NCBI GenBank assembly: GCA_039090855.1
Contig: CM077006.1
Coordinates: forward strand, 46,571,336 to 46,635,335
From: Macrothele yani
Lineage: Eukaryota; Arthropoda; Arachnida; Araneae; Macrothelidae
DNA length: 64,000 nt
Direction of reading: 5' to 3'
Program-made: the position numbers and the translations under genes
In this document: positions 53,709 to 64,000 of the stretch, one piece after another
Position numbering within the stretch: the first letter of the stretch is position 1
Layout of the letters: each line of letters starts with the position of its first letter
Notes under the pieces: model-generated
Seen by the model: only the letters and a program-made list of their open reading frames with translations
The model's database searches: none
What the model was told of the DNA's origin: nothing

Positions 53709-55490
53709 GCTATGAAAGACAGTACGAAAAAGTATCACTGAAGACGTAAGGAAATTCAACTGTGAACTAGTTAGGAAAGCAATTGAAAAGAACCAAAGCC
53801 TAAAGATAGCAAAGGGACATCTCAGTAAGGGAAGGAAACAGATTATGGCACTGAGAAAAGAAGATGGTTCTGTAACAAGAAATAGAGGAGAAGTTTTGAC
53901 AAGAGTGGAAGATTTCTACTCCAAATTATATGAAAGGGATGATACATGTACTCCAGACATCATGAAAGGTCCCAGTACCAGAGTTCTTCCAGTCCTCCCA
54001 GCAGAAGTTGCACATGCAATCAAGAACATGAAGCTGGGTAAAGCTCCAGGAGAAGATGGAATTACTGTAGACTTCATACAAGAAGCAAGTGGAGAAATCG
54101 AAACAGTACTCGCCCAAATTTTCACTCGATGCCTTAATGAAGGGAAGATTCCTGAGGATTGGAACAACGCTACAATGATCTTGCTGCATAAAAAAGGTGA
54201 CATTGAGGATCTCGGGAACTACAGACCTACCAGCCACCTATCAGTGGTTTATAAAATCTTCACTAAAGTTCTTTCACACCGCTTAAAGGTGACACTGGAC
54301 ATGGCTCAACCGAGAGAACAAGCTGGATTCAGGAGCGGCTACAACACAATAGATCATATCCACGTACTGAGAGAACTAATTGAAAGAGCGAGGGAATATG
54401 AACTTCCATTGTGCATGGCTTTTATCGATTATGAAAAAGCCTTTGATTCGGCAAAACCACCAGCAGCTACAATGGCCCAGAAATCCTGCGGCATTGAAGA
54501 TGCGTACATTAATATTATTAATAACATCTATGAAAATGCAAGTGCAAAGATTCGGCTGTTTGAAAATGCAACACACATAGAAATTGGAAAAGGAGTGAGA
54601 CAAGGTGACACCATATCTCCGAAGCTCTTTAATGTCACATTGGAAAATGTCTTTCAATCACTGAACTGAGAAAACAAAGGGATAAAGATTAATGGAGATT
54701 ATCTAACCCACCTTCGTTTTACTGATGACATAGTCATTTTTGCAACAACCCCATCAGAGCTTCAGAGTATGATCCAAGAACTTGCTGACAAGAGTAAAGA
54801 AGTGGGATTAAATAGAACTTTCAGAAGACAAAAGTGATGTACAATGCTTTTACAAGAAATGAAGATTTATCGATTGATGGAGAAAAGCTGGAGATAACAG
54901 ACACGTACATTTATCTTGGACAGCAGATATCAAGTGAGGGTCACATTGATGAAGAAATTAATTGGCGTACAAAACTTGCCTGGAGAGCTTTTGGAAGAAA
55001 CAGCATAATTTTCAAGAGCAATATGCCATTATGTCTTAAAAGAAAAGTGTTTGATCAATGCATCCTTCCAGTGCTTACGTATGGTGCAGAGACGTGGACC
55101 TTAACTAAAAGAGACATACAAAGGCTGCAGACAACTCAAAGTAGCATGGAGAGGTGCATGCTTGGTGTAACCAGGAGAGATAAGAAGAGGAACTCGTGGA
55201 TCCGAAAAATGACAAGAGTGGAAGACATCATGATCAGAGTTAAATCCCTGAAATGGCAATGGGCTGGACATACTGCCAGAAGAACAGACCATCGATGGAC
55301 AGCCGAAATTTTAGATTGGATTCCAAGGGACAGGAAAAGACCCCGAAGAAGACCACATGGAAGATGGGTGGATGAAATTCGAAGGTATGCTGGAGTGACA
55401 TGGAGGAGACTTGCACAAGACAGACCGTTGTGGAGGAAACTTGGGGAGACCTTCGTCCAGCAGTGGATTGATAATGGTTGACAATGATGA
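53709..55490 (+). mobile_element. RTE/BovB-type LINE copy G, 5' truncated
   Basis: Starts in the linker (CTATGAAAGACAGTACG) after TA and GA repeats. Open frames 53845-54669 (RT up to QSLN, then TGA) and 54834-55481 (C-terminal domain, ends QQWIDNG). The catalytic motif is changed to FTDD in the LRFADD block (CTTCGTTTTACTGATGAC). The TGA/TA tail joins the Penelope-like element directly. Confidence 0.92.

Positions 55491-55493
<3 letters not shown>

Positions 55494-55528
<35 letters not shown>
55494..55528. repeat. (TA)n microsatellite
   Basis: TA tract between the tail of RTE copy G and the left arm of the Penelope-like element. Confidence 0.9.
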
Positions 55529-55532
<4 letters not shown>

Positions 55533-56182
55533 TATAAAGAAGATACCTAAGCAAAAAAATACATATATAATTTTGACTCACACCTAGTACAACATAGAAA
55601 AGGTTATGTATCTACCTGTGTGAGTAAAAGGAGAAAAGATAAAAAAATAAAATAAAACAACTGAATGTAGAAGGTGTCGAGAATACTGAGCCTTGGCTTT
55701 ATCAAGGACCAGCAAAAACTCTGCATTTTCTCACTTCTACAAAGACCTAGTTGGAAATGGGTTTCTGCAAGGCCATAGATGCAAGTAACATTCCCACCTA
55801 AAATAGTTTAAAAAATATATATATAAGTCATGTCCTCCGTAGAGTAGCATGACCTAGCACTAGTTAACAATTTCGCTTGCATCCATTAACCTTCATGGCC
55901 CGACCCATGCTCTTCATCTGTTACTATTAAACAGAGAGAAGAAGATTAAAGAGAACTCAAGCTGTGAGAGTGACATAATAAATAGAAATGATTTTCAGCT
56001 ATAACGAAATTCCAAGTTCGTTTGAGAGAGAATTTAAACCTGAAAAACAATGCAAAAGAAATCCAAATTTTACATTGCAATTAAAAAAGGAAATGTCAAT
56101 TTATAACGAACAGATTTTTTGAAAGAAAACTTGAGTCTAAAACCCCCTACTCTACAACTTATGACAGCACGAAAACGAGAAT
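55529..56182 (+). repeat. Left inverted arm of Penelope-like element
   Basis: 654 bp. Begins ATGCTATAAAGAAGATACC and ends CACGAAAACGAGAAT. Near-identical inverted partner at 58307-58959. Confidence 0.92.
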
Positions 56183-57354
56183 TTTTACCACTACGGATAA
56201 AGCTAGCAATAATTTTGCAATTATCTGTAAGAAGTTCTATTTTGAATTGTTAACTATGGAACTCAATAATAGAGTAACATACGAGCCCGTAAGTTATTCT
56301 ACCAAGCAGTTAGAAAATCGGTTTAAGGCATTCTTCAAGAAACTTAAAATTCCACAAACTAGAAGATATGGGCCTGAATTTCCATTTCTTTTTGCAACGG
56401 TTAAGTTTCATAAGGATCCTGTGAAGTTCAGGTTCATAGCTAGTGGAGTAAGGAGTCATAAAAAGAAAATAGATCTTGCTTTTGAAGATGTCTTAAAGAA
56501 GGTTTTGAAACACATTAGAAACTGTTCTAACTTGATGAACAGAGATTTTTGGATAATTAATAATAATGCAGAAGTAATTTCTACTATACTCAAAGTTTGT
56601 CCCCTAGATATTAATAGTTATGATTTTGAAAACCTATATACTAATCTGCCTCTATCAGATATAATCACTACCTTTAAAGAGCTGTATGCAGAATTTAAAC
56701 TTAACCAATTTGTTGATGTAGGAACTTGGAACTCTTATCTCAATTGCTGCATAAAAAATAACCATATCTTATATAATAAGACTCTCTATAAGCAAGTGAA
56801 CGGTATTCCAATGGGAACATCAACGTCCACAAATATCGCTAATCTATTCCTGTTCTTTAAGGAATATAAATTCATTAAAAATCACCCCACCTGCTCAGAT
56901 AACTACCTTTTACACTTTTAGATATATTGATGATCTGCTGTGTATCAATAATTCAGAAGTTATAGAGAGTGATTTTGATAATATCTATCCTAGCTCTCTT
57001 AACTTATGTAAAACCAACCACAGTAATCAGGAACTTGAGTTCCTAGACTTAAGCATTAAGCTCAACAGAGGTAACCCATCTATTAGCCTCTTTGATAAAA
57101 GAGTTAATTTTCCTTTCAAAGTAATTAAATATCTACACTGGAATAATAACATTTCAACCAAAGTAATTGAGAATGTACTAATTTCTCAGGTCCTAAGAGT
57201 TTCAAGAATTTGCAGCAACAATTTGGATTTCAATTACCACATTAATATACTATTAGAAAGTTTTCTAGAGAACGAAATTCCTTCTTCTTTCATCAAAAGA
57301 ACTTTAAGAAAAATTATTCTGAATAATAGAGTAAGGTTGGCAGATCTGCTTTAA
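55988..57354 (+). pseudogene. Penelope-like reverse transcriptase, two frameshifts
   Basis: The frame starts at MIFSYNEIPSSFEREF, is shifted by one extra T near 56118 (absent from the right arm), and continues with TTDKASNNFAIICKKFYFEL. The main block follows at 56247-56921: FLFATVKFHKDPVKFRFIAS, SYDFENLYTNLPLSDIITTF, KQVNGIPMGTSTSTNIANLF. A second shift near 56915 precedes RYIDDLLCIN (56920-56949, catalytic YIDD) and LEFLDLSIKLNRG, ending VRLADLL at 57354. The DFENLYTN, GIPMGT and YIDD series is typical of Penelope-type RT, which is related to telomerase. With only two frameshifts the copy is recent. Confidence 0.82.
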
Positions 57355-58306
57355 TTTTCTACAGTTAATAATATGATTCTGACCAATCAAAGCCGTAAGG
57401 AAGTTGGCTAGAGGATGCCTATTAACTACCTAAAGGAACCTTAGTGCTATGGATATGACGGTCCTATTAAAACAAAAAATTAAATAATATAAACAAAATC
57501 ACAAAAAAAGCTTAAAAATCTGTTTATAAAAGAAAATAAAAACAAATAAAAAAGAAAACTAGTTATTCATCACTAGGATAGCTATACTAAAAATAGTAAA
57601 ACCAACATTAAAATTAATAAGATTCTGATTAATCTATAGAAGCTCACTAAGGTGATTTAATACATGCAAAGATTATTAAATAAACTGCTCGTGTATTTTA
57701 TAATATTTCTCATGTATTCTGGAGAGTTAATTCTGCTCATTCTGATCATACAGATCCACAGTCTTAAGTTTATATATTTTTTTCTCTGGTTAAAATCTCC
57801 GCGCGTTGGTTTCTTGCTGTATGAGGAGGCCATCAGCCCCACCCTCACTGCCCCCCAGCGTCTAGGGAGTGGCGGAAGAGGTCAGCCATGTTCTCCTCTT
57901 GTGAGGAGATAAGTTTTTGTCACACAAGAGGTAAGCTCTCTTCCTTGTTTTTGGGTTCTAGGTTTTATAAGTTCAATGTTTGTACTTTATGTACCTTTTC
58001 TCTGTCGTTTTTTAGCTTTTCAGCTTTTAAGCATTGGTTTGTCTGTTAACATTTATGCGGGTTTTAACTCTTACTTTTCTTTGTAACTTTGAGCGTCTTT
58101 TGGGGTACCTAGGAACAGAAGATGGCTAAGCATGTTCCTTTTCTATGCGCTGTCTATGCGCTGTTTTTTCAAAGTAGTAAAGTTCTTAATTACTAATTAA
58201 TTATGCACTTAAAGCACTGCTGAAATACTTTGTACATATTGCAACTAACTGTTTAAGGTATATAACTTTCACAAAGTTTTCTTTAGTTAATTATTATCTT
58301 TAACTT
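57355..58306. other. 3' non-coding part of Penelope-like element
   Basis: No convincing frame. A GC-rich patch at 57795-57910 stands out. I looked for a hammerhead core (CTGATGA with GAAA), known in some Penelope-like elements, and did not see one. Confidence 0.5.
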
Positions 58307-58959
58307 ATTCTCGTTTTCGTGCTGTCATAAGTTGTAGAGTAGGGGGTTTTAGACTCAAGTTTTCTTTCAAAAATCTGTTCGTTATAAATTAACATTTCCT
58401 TTTTTAATTGCAATGTAAAATTTGGATTTCTTTTGCATTGTTTTTCAGGTTTAAATTCTCTCTCAAACGAACTTGGAATTTCGTTATAGCTGAAAATCAT
58501 TTCTATTTATTATGTCACTCTCACAGCTTGAGTTCTCTTTAATCTTCTTCTCTCTGTTTAATAGTAACAGATGAAGAGCATGGGTCGGGCCATGAAGGTT
58601 AATGGATGCAAGCGAAATTGTTAACTAGTGCTAGGTCATGCTACTCTACGGAGGACATGACTTATATATATATTTTTTAAACTATTTTAGGTGGGAATGT
58701 TACTTGCATCTATGGCCTTGCAGAAACCCATTTCCAACTAGGTCTTTGTAGAAGTGAGAAAATGCAGAGTTTTTGCTGGTCCTTGATAAAGCCAAGGCTC
58801 AGTATTCTCGACACCTTCTACATTCAGTTGTTTTATTTTATTTTTTTATCTTTTCTCCTTTTACTCACACAGGTAGATACATAACCTTTTCTATGTTGTA
58901 CTAGGTGTGAGTCAAAATTATATATGTATTTTTTTGCTTAGGTATCTTCTTTATAGCAT
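58307..58959 (-). repeat. Right inverted arm of Penelope-like element
   Basis: 653 bp. Its minus strand holds an uninterrupted 66-codon start (58500-58300), MIFSYNEIPSSFEREFKPE to TKTRIS, without the left arm's frameshift. Confidence 0.92.
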
Positions 58960-59073
58960 GTGAATTCTGAATTTTCAAAACTGCTGCGTTGCGCGTTTTG
59001 ATTTTCAGGTTATTTTGCACCCTTCGTGTTAAATTCTAAAATTTTTTCCCTAGTCTTCAGTTTTGCTCTTAAG

Positions 59074-59105
<32 letters not shown>

Positions 59106-60304
59106 TAGAGAGAGAGAGAGAATTATATTGTGAAGTATTTAGTGTATGTGCTGGGAGATACGTTTATTATGGGCAAGTTACCACAGTTGCCTTGCCTACC
59201 TACTAATAAGACTTACAGATCTGTGTTGTCGAATGTTAAGGCTGACAAACAAGTTGGAAACATGCCCAGTGCTAAGGACTTTTAATTTTTATTAAATAAA
59301 AACCAGTTAAGTAGTAGTTTTCTTCTGATTATATAAGTGAGAGGCAGTTGGTAAAAGTATTTTAATATTGGTGCCTCTTGCTGTGTAAACTCATTGTTTG
59401 TTTTCCGTTTTTCTTCGAACTTTTTTTTTTTCATTTAAAATTCTCATAAAATATTTGGCGTCTATGTATTCGGAGTGATAAGCTGTGGGATGATTCAGCA
59501 TTCTCATGGTGATGACCTACGAATATCTAAGATTTTTACCGAAATTGCGGATTGACTGCAACTGTAGTTTTTCTTTTTTCTTTCTTTTTTTTTTTCATTT
59601 ACTCTATTACCGCTGACTTATATTTCACTGAAAATGTGTTCCAAAAAATTTGTGAAATGTCGAAAAATTACGGCATGAGATTTTATTCAACGAAAGCAAG
59701 CTGCATCCATTAAAATATCATTTTCTTTTTAAAACACTTTTGCCGCCAACTAACAATGAAAAGCGTTATTTGATACGTTAAAGTTTTAGTCTCACCCCCA
59801 GTTGTTTATAACAACATTTCTGAGATATATCCTTATTTAGCATCAAACCATATATTACGAAAACTCCCTTTCGTAACACGGAACGGAAATCATTCTGTAC
59901 CTCATCAAACATGGCTGCCACTTGTTTCCGGTGGCTTCACGAGTTCGCCGACGTAAGTGCTCTACGACTTCTATCTCGTTGGTCGGTACCTCCCAGATAT
60001 ATCTAAAGACCTTGGTACCTTCCCAAACTTTCCACTGAAACCGAGAACGGTTTGTAAGTTGTAACTGCAACCGCGGGCAATTGGAAACAACAACAACTGA
60101 AAATGAGAGAGTAGGTCTCGTGTTTCGTTTGCTGTTTCCAAAAGGTTCAGCCACTCAGACATTGTGAATAAATATTATGCATTTTCTGAAAAACAGTTTC
60201 TATTGAAATAAGTTTTGTGTGTGTTTGGTGCTATTTTGGTGTTTTTCATTCATTTGTATCTGCGGAATTTTTTTCTCTTATGTTCGTTTGCAACGTATCT
60301 GATG
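58960..60304. other. Unassigned DNA
   Basis: Contains (TA)n at 59073-59100 followed by (GA)n, and poly-T runs. A minus-strand frame at 60154-59855 (99 codons) matches nothing I recognise and may be chance. Confidence 0.4.
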
Positions 60305-61028
60305 TATCATGTCATCCCAAACAAGAATGGTTTTATACCAGGGGCTTAACTTTTATTCCGTTCGAAGTCAAAAAGTTGTGATTACCGTGATGAAATGAAT
60401 TCAGAAAACTTCCGTAAATGATTTGAACGCCAGTTGCTTCCGAATTTGCCTCCAAATTCAATAATCGTCGTGGACAATGCACCACATCACTGTATGCTTG
60501 CTGAAAAAATACCAATGAGGAACTGGAAGAAGGCTAAAATACTAACATGGCTTCAGCGACATAACATTGATTTCACACTTTATATGCTCTGAGCGGAACT
60601 ACTTCAAATTGTTCGTCGCTTCAGACCTCAAATAAAAAACAAACAAAAAAACTCATCATTAATGAAATAGTAGCTCATGGACATTTAAAAGCGTTAAAAG
60701 ACTTTCACTGAGTTGATTTATGCAGGTGCAAAAAACTATGTGGAGTCTGCATAATGCCTCTTTCACAAAAGAGAGCATGGAAACTTTATGGAACAAAGCA
60801 TTGCAAACCATTACTCTGGAAAAATGGGTGGCACCCATGAATCATGTCCAAACTTTGACAATAAAAAAATACTGGATTTAAGATGGCATCATGGATGAAA
60901 TAGGAGAAAATGAAAAATTCGTAATAAATATAGGACAGAATACTGATAGTAGTGATGAAACTGAAGACACATCATCAGCTGATGATGGTGATTTTGATAT
61001 TGAGAGAATAGTGCCTTTATCTGATTAA
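60305..61028 (+). pseudogene. DDE_3-type transposase fragment (Tc1/IS630 superfamily), degenerate
   Basis: Plus-strand remnants: NGFIPGA, CDYRDEMNSENFRK, FERQLLPNLPPNSIIVVDNA (catalytic aspartate), PHHCMLAEKIP, KAKILTWLQRHNIDF, AELLQIVRRFRPQIKN, AGAKNYVES, then the C-terminal acidic tail from MDEIGENEKFVIN through TDSSDETEDTSSADD to IVPLSD and stop at 61026-61028. The order matches a well-known DDE_3 transposase type with an acidic serine-rich C-terminus. Stops and frameshifts occur throughout, and the PPYHCQFNPIE block is lost. Confidence 0.75.
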
Positions 61029-61324
61029 AAATTTTTCTGTGTGCAATTGCTTTAAACATTTCTTAAAAGAAGAACAGCACCTTCAAGGTGAGAGTGTTAT
61101 AGTCCTGTTTTGGAAACACACATAAAATAAATTATGTAGTGGTCCCGAAGTGCATCCCCAATATATATTGATATACTCGTATTATTAAATATAGGGTATG
61201 TAGCGTGTGAAATTTGTGTTTTTCTCTTGACTGTGTATAATAATTTTGTACCCATCCATTTTCTGTCTTGTCTGTAATTTTTTTATCAGATTCTTGCCAC
61301 TTCTGAATGGTGTAATTTTCAGTG
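61029..61324. other. 3' flank of transposase fragment
   Basis: AT-rich, nothing further recognised. Confidence 0.4.
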
Positions 61325-61945
61325 GCATACCCAGAAATTAATTTTGGGGGATGCATATCATCGCCGCAACGTCAAAACCATGAATGCAAAATTTTGTAGT
61401 TTGAATTATCGTTATTTAAAAATTAAATTTGATCAAAGAATTATTTTTGCAATTACATCAGACTGTTCAAGCACTATGCATAATATTTACATCAAGTTGC
61501 ATCTGTATATTATGCATCAGTGAATAAAATTTTATGTGATGTAAAGTCAACAATAAAAAAAATTCTCACATTCTTGGTTTTATCACTGCAGCTACGATAT
61601 CATTCCTTCTTAAAGGGATGAAAAAATATGTACTCAAAATAAAAGGATTACCCCCTGCCTCCCCCAGCCCCCACCACTAGACTGATGCCTTGATCACTAC
61701 AACATACAACACCTGTTTGCTCTCTTTCTTTGTGGCATACAAGTGGGGGGGGGGTTGGCATACGTGACCTCATCTGGCCATTCCAAATAAAGAAGTAACT
61801 AAGGGCAATTTAAGGAGGACCAACCAGAAGGGCGACACTAGCAAAATAACGTCACCGACAGTTTTTATCAATTTTTAATACTAGACAAAATTATTTGGGG
61901 GGGGGGGTTGCATATGGCCCTTTGCAACCCTCTGGGCACGCCATT
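61325..61945. mobile_element. Non-autonomous element with CAGTGGCATACCCAGA termini
   Basis: Left end CAGTGGCATACCCAGA followed by GGGGG. Right end, reversed, CAATGGCGTGCCCAGAGGG. Internal G-runs next to both ends (TTTTGGGGGATGCATAT and GGGGGGTTGCATATGG). About 620 bp without coding frame; fits hAT-type non-autonomous elements. Confidence 0.6.
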
Positions 61946-62849
61946 GATAATTTTAATACCACAAACTATGTTTATAAACTAGCAAGACTGTGAGACAAAA
62001 GCTGAAGAGCAGACTATTCAATTTGAATAAAATTGTAACGTAAGCCAATCCATGTAGACCACATTTTGGGAAACTTGAAAATTGTCACCTGAAATATAAC
62101 GTTATAAGCTAAAATGTTAACCAAAATTTGCTGATGAGGCACAAGAGCACTGGAGCTATTTTTTGAAAATGGGGGCAAGATATCAGGATATGTACTTCAC
62201 AGAGCATAAAATTCATTATGCTGTTGCAAAACAAGATGTAATTACATCATTAGAAAGTGCTAGAGATGAAACAAATATATTGATGAAATTTAATGTAATT
62301 TAAAACTTGCATTCTTTATATCAAATAAATAATTTTATAAATTATGTTAAACTATTGATTTGTACACCGCATTGGTATGAATGAACTCCATAAGAACCAT
62401 AGTCTTGACATTATACAGGGTGTCTGTCTACTGGTCATGAAAATCACGAAAAAAACACTAATTGAGAAAAAGGTTAAGAAAAAGTCACGAATTTTGCTTT
62501 GGGGTCATAAATTTCTTTTTATTTTTAGTTATTGTTCATTTTCTGGCAAAAATGTTAATTATCCATGCACTGCCAACATAAGGCTCAATCCAGCTAATGA
62601 TTTAAGTGTAAAAAAAAAAGGAGCATTTGTTCCTTTCTCCACAAAGAAAACTGATTGAGCAAAAAATGTCAGCATAGAAATACATGTAGGTAATGTTCAC
62701 AAAATTTTGAGATCAATTTAGCACTTTACATTATGCTACATATGGAGTCAGGACGTTTTTCAGGTATGAATGTTAATGAAGGGTGTGTAATGAAATCTTG
62801 TAGCAAAATGGTGAGTATTTCAACTTTATATATATATATATATATATAT
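61946..62849. other. Unassigned AT-rich DNA
   Basis: No recognised feature apart from (TA)n at 62828-62850, which borders the next RTE fragment. Confidence 0.4.
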
Positions 62850-63190
62850 ATGCATGTTTGGTGTAACCAGGAGAGCTAAGAAGAGAAACTTGTGGATAAG
62901 GAAAATGACAAAAGTGGAAGACATTATGATCAGAGTAAAATCCTTGAAATGGTAATGGGCTGGACTCATTGCCTGAAAAACGGAGCACCGATGGACAACC
63001 GAAATTCTAGACTAGATTCCAAGGGACAGGAAAAGACCCAGAAGAAGACCACATGGGAGATGGGTGGATGGAATTCAACAGCATGCAGGAGTGACATGGA
63101 GGAGACTGGTGCAAGACAGACTGTTGTGGAAGAAACTTGGGGAGACCTTTATCCAGCAGTGGATTGATAATGGTTGATGATAATGATGAT
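62850..63190 (+). mobile_element. RTE/BovB-type LINE copy I, 3' fragment
   Basis: Begins GCATGTTTGGTGTAACCAGG directly after a TA tract and ends CAGTGGATTGATAATGG, TGA repeats, TATATA. Coding remnants: ILDSKGQEKTQK-type frame-shifted forms of WIPRDRKRP. TA tracts on both sides. Confidence 0.85.
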
Positions 63191-63298
63191 ATATATACTG
63201 AAGTCTTTTAAAAGTGGTCATGAAAATTTCTTATTGGTCATGAAATTTTGTTTCCCAAATTTGGTAGGCTTACACCTTGTTATACATCAAACAACATA

Positions 63299-64000
63299 CA
63301 CTGTCGGAAAGTGAAAAAAGAACACCAAGAAGGAATTGGCAGATGATCATGAAATTTACATATGTTAATGGGGTCAAGTTTACGTAGGTGTGATGTTAAT
63401 TTCGGGACCAACCGGTGAGTGCTTACGCCACAGCACGGCATAATATGCAAATTATCGTCGGTGGTATTTAAGGAGTACGACGAAGTGAATGTAATCAGCC
63501 GTCGGCGTATGGACACGTGCGAAGACCCTGAAGAAGCTGCAATGCCTGGACATGGAAGACGTGTACAATTTCAACAGTTATCGGACTTTGAACGAGGTCG
63601 TCTAGTCGGACTCCACGAGGCTGGGTGGTCATGTCGTATTTTGGTGCGAATTGGATGGGAAGTATCGGTGGTGGCGTAGATGGTCCGAGGAACATTCCCA
63701 CACGAGAAGACGTGGAACCGGGAGTCACAGACGGACTGATGAGCGGACCGATCGACGCATAAGAAGAGCGGCATTGTCAAGCAGAACATCCACTGCGACG
63801 CAAATCCGAGCTGCCATTGCACCTGAGGTGACTGCAAACAATCCGCAACCCTCTACTGGATGCAGGACTATGTGCATGTGTACCTCTGACTCCAGACCAC
63901 CGTCAGGAATGTCTGCAGTGGTGTCGCCAACGTCTACACTGGAGAACGAACGCAATGGCGATTTGTTGTGTTCAGCGAGGAAAGCAGATTCTGCTTGGGA
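63299..64000 (+). mobile_element. Tc1-like transposon, family 10, cut by window end
   Basis: Left terminus CACTGTCGGAAAGTGAAAAA after TA. The transposase starts at MPGHGRRVQFQQLSDFERGR (63542) with helix-turn-helix HEAGWSCRILVRIG. A stop occurs after VSVVA (63677) and frames shift later. The last visible codons read VFSEESRF, where Tc1 proteins have SDESRF, so the first catalytic aspartate is glutamate. The right end lies outside the window. Confidence 0.85.

Larger units (their letters stand above)
55529..58959 (+). mobile_element. Penelope-like retroelement with 653-bp inverted arms
   Basis: A 3.4-kb element. Left arm 55529-56182 and right arm 58307-58959 are reverse complements with only about two differences (C/T near 56096 and one extra T near 56118). 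The left arm includes the start of the coding region, so the right arm carries the same N-terminal codons antisense. Between them lies a Penelope-type reverse transcriptase and about 950 bp of non-coding DNA. Penelope-like elements are known for inverted or tandem pseudo-LTR arrangements. No GIY-YIG endonuclease was recognised. Confidence 0.82.

Noticed and set aside
55529..58959. Hammerhead ribozyme in the Penelope-like arms
   Set aside because: I looked for the CTGATGA...GAAA core in both arms and the centre and did not find it.
59855..60154. 99-codon minus-strand coding region
   Set aside because: No recognised family, no splice or start evidence, and it lies beside transposon debris.
28332..64000. 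Next collagen exon beginning with W-H-R codons
   Set aside because: No acceptor followed by TGGCAY and an open frame was recognised; it probably lies outside the window.

Overview
The window looks like intronic DNA of an invertebrate, probably an arthropod, and is built almost entirely of nested transposable elements. The reasons are: many RTE/BovB-type LINE copies, at least ten Tc1/mariner-type families, hAT elements, a Penelope-like element, three tRNA-derived SINE families, several satellites and many (TA)n tracts. The species cannot be fixed from sequence alone.

Only two segments look like host coding exons. Plus-strand exons at 13960-14151 and 28127-28331 join in frame and read as the N-terminal thrombospondin-N/laminin-G-like (TSPN) domain of a fibrillar collagen, most like the V/XI group. 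The 14-kb intron between them and all DNA outside them is repeat-filled. No signal-peptide exon and no following exon was recognised.

Layout. 1-8.2 kb: three RTE copies and one Tc1, with a 511-bp miniature LTR element inside the first RTE. 8.2-13.8 kb: Tc1 copies, a 103-bp higher-order satellite and a composite MITE. 16-27 kb: mariner, several Tc1 families, a foldback-like element with inverted tandem-repeat arms, a 592-bp duplication and a second miniature LTR element. 28.5-30.2 kb: an old RTE holding a palindromic MITE, which holds a solo LTR, followed by SINEs. 31-38 kb: a 520-bp triplication, a SINE split by a 5.2-kb hAT element, and a Tc1 and SINEs inside that hAT. 39-47 kb: Tc1, hAT remnants and well-preserved SINEs. 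49.5-55.5 kb: five RTE copies or pieces, one with an uninterrupted 986-codon ORF. 55.5-59 kb: a Penelope-like element with 653-bp inverted arms. 60-64 kb: degenerate DDE transposon, MITE, RTE tail and a truncated Tc1.

The most unusual item is the miniature LTR element (two complete copies and one solo LTR). It has 179-181-bp LTRs, 4-bp target duplications, a tRNA-Lys-type primer site, a polypurine tract and a conserved hairpin, but no coding capacity. Each LTR holds a tRNA-like sequence with A and B boxes. It is therefore a TRIM whose LTRs seem to carry an internal RNA polymerase III promoter, comparable in principle to plant Cassandra elements with their 5S rRNA sequence.
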